Assembly: GCA_035500275.1 (NCBI GenBank)
Contig: DATJXI010000184.1
Span: 1-11,319 of the forward strand
Direction: 5' to 3'
Length of the DNA stretch: 11,319 nucleotides
Source of the DNA: Roseiarcus sp035500275
Lineage (GTDB): Bacteria; Pseudomonadota; Alphaproteobacteria; Rhizobiales; Beijerinckiaceae
The notes under the pieces are model-generated. The model ran no database searches. It saw nothing but the letters and a program-made list of their open reading frames with translations, and was not told the origin of the DNA. Position 1 is the first letter of the stretch. Each line of letters starts with the position of its first letter. A program made the translations under genes and the position numbers. Shown piece after piece: positions 7,187 through 11,319 of the stretch.

Positions 7187-8434
7187 CTACTTATTGCCCT
7201 TCAGCGTGTCGAGGTTGATCGACCCCGCCATCGCCTCATAGGCGGCGTCGTTTGGATGCAGATTGTCGCCGCTGTTGTATTCCGCCTTGGTGTGTTTGGG
7301 ATTCGCCGGGTCGCGCACGATCGCGTCGAAGTCGATAACGCCGTCGAACTCGCCGCTCGTGCGGATCCAGTCGTTGACCGCCACACGGATCTTTTCCTTG
7401 TCTTCGTTGTAGTAGCCCTCCAGCGGGCCGCCCTTGAACGTGTCCTCGAACGGGGTCAGCGTCGCGCCGAGAATGCGGAGCCCGTGCGCGTGCGCCCGCT
7501 CGATGAGCTGATGATAGCCGTCGGTGATCTCCTTCGCCGTCGGTTCCTTGGCTCCCGGGTCGAGGACCATTTGCGGCCAGCCGATGTCGTTGATGCCCAT
7601 CATCAGGATGACCGTCGAGGCGCGCGGCTGGGCGATGACGTCATGATCCATCCGCGCCAGCGCGTTGACGCCCATGCGGTCGGTGAGGACGCGTGCGCCC
7701 GAGATGCCCTCGTTGACGACGGTCATCGGCAGGCCGGCGTCCTTGATGCGCTTCGCCAGGAAGTCCGGCCAGCGATGCGTCTGGTCGACTTTGGAGCCGT
7801 CGCCGTCGGTGATGGAGTCCCCGAAAGTCACCACCGCCTTTGCGTCAGCCGGCGCGTCAACGAGGATGCCGGTCAGGATGGGCTTCGCGGTCATGGTGCT
7901 CGACGGCTTGATCGTCTCGTCTCCCACCGTGTTGCCGGCGCTGATGTACGCAGTGTCGCGGCCCTCCCAGTGCGACGTCGTGACTGGCGTGACGCCGGAG
8001 AAATAGAGGCTCACCGCCAGCTTGCTGAGCGGATCGACCTGGAAAGCGACGGGGTCGCTGATCCATTCAGCGCCCGGCGGGATGAGGACGCCGGGCTGAC
8101 CGTCGAACGTGACGGCGTGATCCGAGCCCGGCTGGATGGCGCCATCGGCGCCGGCGAGCGCGACGTGGGCCGCGCTGATGGGCAGGGGCGTCGTCCCATA
8201 GAGGTTCGACAGAACCAGCCGAACCTGCTTGCCGCCGAGGCTGATCGAGGCGACCTCGCGCAGCGTCTGGTTCCAGAAATTGCGCGGCACCTTCACCGGC
8301 GCAAGGAAGTCGGCCCCCCAGATCGGCTGGGGGCTCGCGGCCCAGGTGGCGATGTAGTCGCCGCTGGCGTCGGCCGCGAAAGCGGTTGAGCCTAGCGCCA
8401 CAAGCGCAGCAACGGACAGGCTGAGTTTCAGCAT
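7187..8434 (-). CDS. Secreted SGNH/GDSL-family esterase or acylhydrolase
   Basis: This 415-residue exported hydrolase has a signal peptide at residues 1-20 (MLKLSLSVAALVALGSTAFA, cut before ADASG). Residues 30-190 form a beta-rich N-terminal region (WAASPQPIW, NQTLREVASISLGGKQVRLVLSN), and the SGNH catalytic domain spans about 198-410. The four blocks are present: GDSIT with nucleophile Ser207, NEGISG with the oxyanion Gly243, GIND with Asn282, and DNLHPND with Asp390 and His393. This domain order is seen in XynE-like SGNH enzymes, often linked to deacetylation or ester cleavage on plant polysaccharides; the substrate here is inferred, not shown. The length fits that subgroup and all catalytic residues are intact. 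The ATG at 8434 has AAGGAGGA about 8 bases upstream. It appears monocistronic, with its own terminator. Confidence 0.88.
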   Translation of the reverse strand: MLKLSLSVAALVALGSTAFAADASGDYIATWAASPQPIWGADFLAPVKVPRNFWNQTLREVASISLGGKQVRLVLSNLYGTTPLPISAAHVALAGADGAIQPGSDHAVTFDGQPGVLIPPGAEWISDPVAFQVDPLSKLAVSLYFSGVTPVTTSHWEGRDTAYISAGNTVGDETIKPSSTMTAKPILTGILVDAPADAKAVVTFGDSITDGDGSKVDQTHRWPDFLAKRIKDAGLPMTVVNEGISGARVLTDRMGVNALARMDHDVIAQPRASTVILMMGINDIGWPQMVLDPGAKEPTAKEITDGYHQLIERAHAHGLRILGATLTPFEDTFKGGPLEGYYNEDKEKIRVAVNDWIRTSGEFDGVIDFDAIVRDPANPKHTKAEYNSGDNLHPNDAAYEAMAGSINLDTLKGNK

Positions 8435-8730
8435 CGGCGTTTCCTCCTTGCAGGGTCGAGCGGCCTTATTTACAGAGAATTTCCGGTGGCCGCCGACACA
8501 ATGCTAGTCTAGTGCAATAGAGAGCTAGGCGAAAGCCAGTCGGGCATCAAAAGTATCGACAAAGAAAAAGATGGAAGAGGCCTGTAAACTCAATCAAAGT
8601 AAGTAGAATAATACGGCCGAAACGTCCGCCGGCGCTGCTCGCTTAGGCGTCCGGACTCGGCTTGGCCGATCTGCAGCTGCATGCGATCGTCCCGCTCGGC
8701 TTATATGGCGGCCGGAGGGCGGCCGCGGTG
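8435..8730. other. Intergenic stretch between chrA and the SGNH hydrolase gene, no gene seen
   Basis: These 296 bases are relatively AT-rich at 8540-8625 and hold no convincing gene. Noted items are three copies of the normally rare CTAG (8504, 8509, 8525) about 70-95 bases before the hydrolase start, a 10-base palindrome TGCAGCTGCA (8672-8681), and a short TCGGC/GCCGA hairpin near 8657-8669 without a T-run. No clear -35/-10 pair for the hydrolase gene was found by eye. A frame at 8594-8863 is mostly a shadow of the chrA end. Confidence 0.5.
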
Positions 8731-9960
8731 CTAGCGCATGGCGAGGCCAGCCGCGGCGCACAGGAGAACAGCCGCGAGCGGCGGCGCCCGCCAGGCGACG
8801 AGGAGCGCAAAGGCGGCGGCGACGATGGCGAAATCGAGCGGCGTGATCACCGCGCTTGTCCACACCGGATTGTACAGAACGACGGCGAGGAGGCCGACGA
8901 CCGAGGCGTTGACGCCTTCCATGGCGGCGCGCGCCTGTGGCCGTCCGCTCAGCGACTGCCAGAATGGCAGGGTTCCCATGAGGATGAGGACGCCGGGCAA
9001 AAATATCGCGATGAGCGCGATGAGCGCGTTCGCAACGTCACCGGGCGGAACCGAGGCCGCGGCGCCGAGATAGGCGGCGAAGGTGAATAGAGGGCCGGGA
9101 ACCGCCTGAGCGGCCCCGTAACCGGCAAGGAAGGCGCTGTCCGAAATCCATCCCTTATCGACGACGGCGCCGTGTAAGAGCGGCAGCACGACGTGACCGC
9201 CGCCGAACACCAGCGCGCCTGAGCGGTAGAACGCGTCAAAAAGCCCGATCGGCGTTCGGCCCGCCGGAACGAACGTCAGCCCGAGAAGACCGAAAAAGAG
9301 CGCCAGGAACGCAAGCGCGGCGGCGCGCGACACCGGAACCGGCATGGCGATCGCGCGGCCGTCGACTGCGCCGCGCCGGACGACCAGGCCAGCGGCGCCC
9401 CCGAACAGAATCGCGACGATCTGCCCGAGCGAGCCCGAAAGCGCCAAATAGACAAAGATCGCCATGACCGCGATCGAGGCGCGCGCCCTGTCCGGGCAGA
9501 GCGAGCGGGCCATGCCCATCACCGCCTGCGCGACGATCGCGACCGCGACCAGCTTGAGTCCATGCAGGAGGCCGAGGCCCCAGCGCGTGTCGGCGAGGCT
9601 TCCCGCGCCCCAGGCGAACAGGATCAGCAAGAACGCAGACGGGAGCGTGAACCCGAGCCAGGCGGCCCCGCCGCCCGCGTATCCCGCGCGCATGAGCCCG
9701 ATCGCAAATCCGGTCTGGCTCGAGGCCGGCCCCGGCAAGAATTGCGCGAGCGCGATCAGATCGACGAACGCCTGTTCGCTGAGCCATCGCCGGCGCTCGA
9801 CGAATTCGGCTCGGAAGTAGCCAAGGTGAGCGATCGGGCCGCCGAACGAGATGAGCCCGAGCTTGAGAAATGCGACGAAGACCTCGCTCGCGGTTCCGGC
9901 GAGCGGCGCTTTGCTCGCCAATGGCCTCGTCGGATCGATTCGACTTGGCCGCCTCGCCAC
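8731..9960 (-). CDS. chrA: Chromate transporter, CHR family
   Basis: This 409-residue inner-membrane protein has two related CHR domains, as in long-chain ChrA exporters that expel chromate and give chromate resistance. Domain 1 motifs are FLKLGLISFGGP (31-42), WLSEQAF (59-65) and ALAQFLPGPASSQ (70-82). Domain 2 motifs are RSGALVFGGGHVVLPLL (246-262) and AQAVPGPLFTFAAYLG (284-299). About ten or more hydrophobic helices are visible, and the length fits the family (about 400). The GTG at 9960 is preferred because TGAGGA lies 6-7 bases upstream. A TTG at 9978 would give 6 more residues, but it overlaps the likely -10 box. No chrB-type regulator is next to it. The family is also found in strains without known chromate resistance, so a wider anion role cannot be excluded. 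Confidence 0.9.
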   Translation of the reverse strand: MARRPSRIDPTRPLASKAPLAGTASEVFVAFLKLGLISFGGPIAHLGYFRAEFVERRRWLSEQAFVDLIALAQFLPGPASSQTGFAIGLMRAGYAGGGAAWLGFTLPSAFLLILFAWGAGSLADTRWGLGLLHGLKLVAVAIVAQAVMGMARSLCPDRARASIAVMAIFVYLALSGSLGQIVAILFGGAAGLVVRRGAVDGRAIAMPVPVSRAAALAFLALFFGLLGLTFVPAGRTPIGLFDAFYRSGALVFGGGHVVLPLLHGAVVDKGWISDSAFLAGYGAAQAVPGPLFTFAAYLGAAASVPPGDVANALIALIAIFLPGVLILMGTLPFWQSLSGRPQARAAMEGVNASVVGLLAVVLYNPVWTSAVITPLDFAIVAAAFALLVAWRAPPLAAVLLCAAAGLAMR

Positions 9961-9976
9961 AATTTTCCTCAGGGCC

Positions 9977-10006
9977 AATATAGTCGGGTCCTCCTACGAG
10001 TCTCGA
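9977..10006 (-). promoter_or_regulatory. Possible promoter of chrA
   Basis: On the minus strand TATATT (9977-9982) matches the -10 consensus at 5 of 6 positions. TCGAGA (10001-10006), 18 bases upstream, is a 4-of-6 match to TTGACA. A start near 9970 would leave a very short leader before the GTG at 9960, with the ribosome site just inside it. It lies in the 97-base gap behind the porin gene, where only a weak 5-bp hairpin (10055-10069) is seen, so read-through from the porin is also possible. Confidence 0.35.
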
Positions 10007-10077
10007 TAAGCGGCCACACAAGGGGAGAAGGACAGGCGAGCCCGCGTCGAGGGAGAAGCAGAACGCTTCGGGTTCGT

Positions 10078-11319
10078 CTAGAACGTGACGTTCGTGCGCA
10101 AGCCGAACACCAGCGCGTTCCTCATCCTCTGCGTCGGATGGTTCGGGTTGGCGCCGCCAGCCCCGGGATTGATGATGTACTGGATGTCGGGCTGGATCTG
10201 CCACCAGGGCGTGAGCTGGGCCTGATAGGTCGCCTCGATGAAGGTCTCGGCGCTCCGCACGGGCCTATAGACGGCCGGCCGATAGAATTGCAGTTGCCGG
10301 TCGTAGCCGGACACGCCGTTGCTGACCCGCGCGACCCCCATCTCGAGGCCGAAAATGTCATTGTCGCGGCCCGGGAACGGCGCGTGCAGGTTCAGGCCGG
10401 CGTTGAGGCTGAAGGTTATGAGATTGCGGTCCTGCAACGGGCTGAACACGGGACGGATGAAGACATTCAAGCTTCGGTTGGCGTCCTCCTTGGAACGCCA
10501 AATCATCTGATCCATGATTCCGTAGATGGAAAAGGCGCCGTGATGGGTCGCCGGACTCCCGTTGCTCATCGGGCTGGCGAGGGGCGCGCCCAGGTTGTCG
10601 TATCGGAGGTCGTCGAATTTGTCGCTGTCGTACCAGGCGCCGAGCTTGTAAACGCCCGGAAGGGGACCTTGATCGTTCGTTTTCGCCGGGGCCGCCGATC
10701 CCGGAACCGTGAATTGCAGTTCGGCGATCGCGAAAACGCCGGTGTCGAGCGGGAAGCTCACGCCATTGGGATTGCTCGCTGGCGTGTTTGGCGAACCCTT
10801 CGGGATCGGGCTCCCGTTGAAGACGCCCGCAAGCACGGCGACGCTGTCGGACACCTGCGCCCGTCCGCGAATCCCTAAGCCCGCGAGCGGATAGGCGGGG
10901 CCGCCACCCGGCAGATCGGCGCTCGCAAGCTCCGGCCAGCCAGACGCGGCGTTAAGAAAAAAAAACGCGCTCGGACTAACGATGAATTCCTCGTCGAGGC
11001 TCTGCTCGCCAGCCCTGATGTCGAACTTGTCGCCGAATTTCTGATCGTACCACAGCTCCCAGAGCCGAATTCCGACCGGGGCCTCGATGTCGCTGACCTC
11101 CTGCAAGGTGAGGAGATTGTTCAGGCTCAGGTTGCCGCCCCAGATTTGCAAGCCGCTGACGTTGAGGAGCCCGCCGGCAAGACCGAACGCTTTCTCGGTG
11201 TCCACCTGCAGCGTCGCGGTCGTGAGCCCGTTCACTTCGAAGCCCTGCCGGACGCCCCCGGACACGTTGCCGAACGTCTCGACGTTCTCGAGGATGCTGA
11301 GCGTGACGCCGTATTTGGC
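10078..11319 (-). CDS. OprB-family carbohydrate-selective porin (N-terminus beyond the window)
   Basis: 413 residues are visible, in frame to the window edge (AKYGVTLSILENVETFGN...). The gene continues outside, so the signal peptide is not seen. The start of the barrel, TFGNVSGGVRQGFEVNG, and the segments ELWYDQKFGDKFDIRAGEQ, ASGWPELASADLPGGGPAYPLAGLGIRGRAQ (quoted from a longer conserved stretch), YDSDKFD and FIEATYQAQLTPWWQIQPDIQYIINPG are characteristic of OprB porins (PF04966). These form an outer-membrane beta-barrel that admits sugars. The protein ends in ...RTNVTF, with the C-terminal phenylalanine needed for outer-membrane assembly. A run of nine A (T in the coding sense) at 10957-10965 encodes FFF. 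GTG at 11265 is an internal codon, not the start. Confidence 0.88.
   Translation of the reverse strand, partial: AKYGVTLSILENVETFGNVSGGVRQGFEVNGLTTATLQVDTEKAFGLAGGLLNVSGLQIWGGNLSLNNLLTLQEVSDIEAPVGIRLWELWYDQKFGDKFDIRAGEQSLDEEFIVSPSAFFFLNAASGWPELASADLPGGGPAYPLAGLGIRGRAQVSDSVAVLAGVFNGSPIPKGSPNTPASNPNGVSFPLDTGVFAIAELQFTVPGSAAPAKTNDQGPLPGVYKLGAWYDSDKFDDLRYDNLGAPLASPMSNGSPATHHGAFSIYGIMDQMIWRSKEDANRSLNVFIRPVFSPLQDRNLITFSLNAGLNLHAPFPGRDNDIFGLEMGVARVSNGVSGYDRQLQFYRPAVYRPVRSAETFIEATYQAQLTPWWQIQPDIQYIINPGAGGANPNHPTQRMRNALVFGLRTNVTF

Noticed and set aside
6929..8389. 486-residue plus-strand frame opposite the SGNH hydrolase
   Set aside because: Arg/Asp/Val-rich low-complexity shadow; the minus strand carries the intact GDS, GIND and DxxH catalytic blocks.
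9236..10204. 322-residue minus-strand frame overlapping the start of chrA
   Set aside because: It is out of frame with chrA, Arg-rich and featureless; chrA covers the same strand with conserved membrane motifs.
9562..10878. 438-residue plus-strand frame opposite chrA and the porin
   Set aside because: It spans two well-identified minus-strand genes and the gap between them and shows no recognisable domain.

Overview
The window reads as ordinary chromosomal DNA from a GC-rich alphaproteobacterium, most likely Hyphomicrobiales close to Beijerinckiaceae/Methylocystaceae. This is an inference from several signs: a PEPxxWA-type PEP-CTERM protein, a DUF29 protein, an OprB-type porin, an IS5-like end starting GAGCGTGTCC, and long mirror-image reading frames typical of high G+C at the third codon position. 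No rRNA, tRNA or CRISPR array was seen.

Left part (1-2310): the window opens in the 3' end of an IS5-family transposase. The IS right end lies near 137. Immediately beyond it is the body of a small superinfection-immunity (Imm) membrane protein gene that has lost its start codon, so the IS appears to have landed in it. Next come xerC (minus strand) and, divergently, a small secreted PEP-CTERM protein gene (plus strand). The latter has an inverted repeat over its likely promoter and a hairpin terminator behind it.

Centre (2397-6472, minus strand): a compact three-gene sugar ABC importer operon, ordered ATPase, permease, Tat-exported binding protein. The genes are joined by an ATGA overlap and a 14-base overlap. 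A good sigma-70-like promoter is at 6443-6472 and a strong GC hairpin lies behind the last gene. No catabolic gene or regulator is attached, so the substrate cannot be named.

Right part (6480-11319): a DUF29 gene (plus) is preceded by an unusual leader, in which an intrinsic terminator is followed at once by a hairpin that buries the Shine-Dalgarno sequence. Then come four minus-strand elements: a secreted SGNH/GDSL esterase with its own terminator, an intergenic stretch, a chromate transporter gene (chrA), and an OprB-family carbohydrate porin running off the window edge. The porin, the esterase and the ABC importer could together form an outer-membrane-to-cytoplasm route for carbohydrates, but they are separate transcription units and this link is only a hypothesis.

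Most of the window is conventional. The least ordinary signals are the DUF29 leader, the IS-decapitated Imm gene, the 9-base A/T homopolymer in the porin gene, the altered PEP motif and the enlarged permease.
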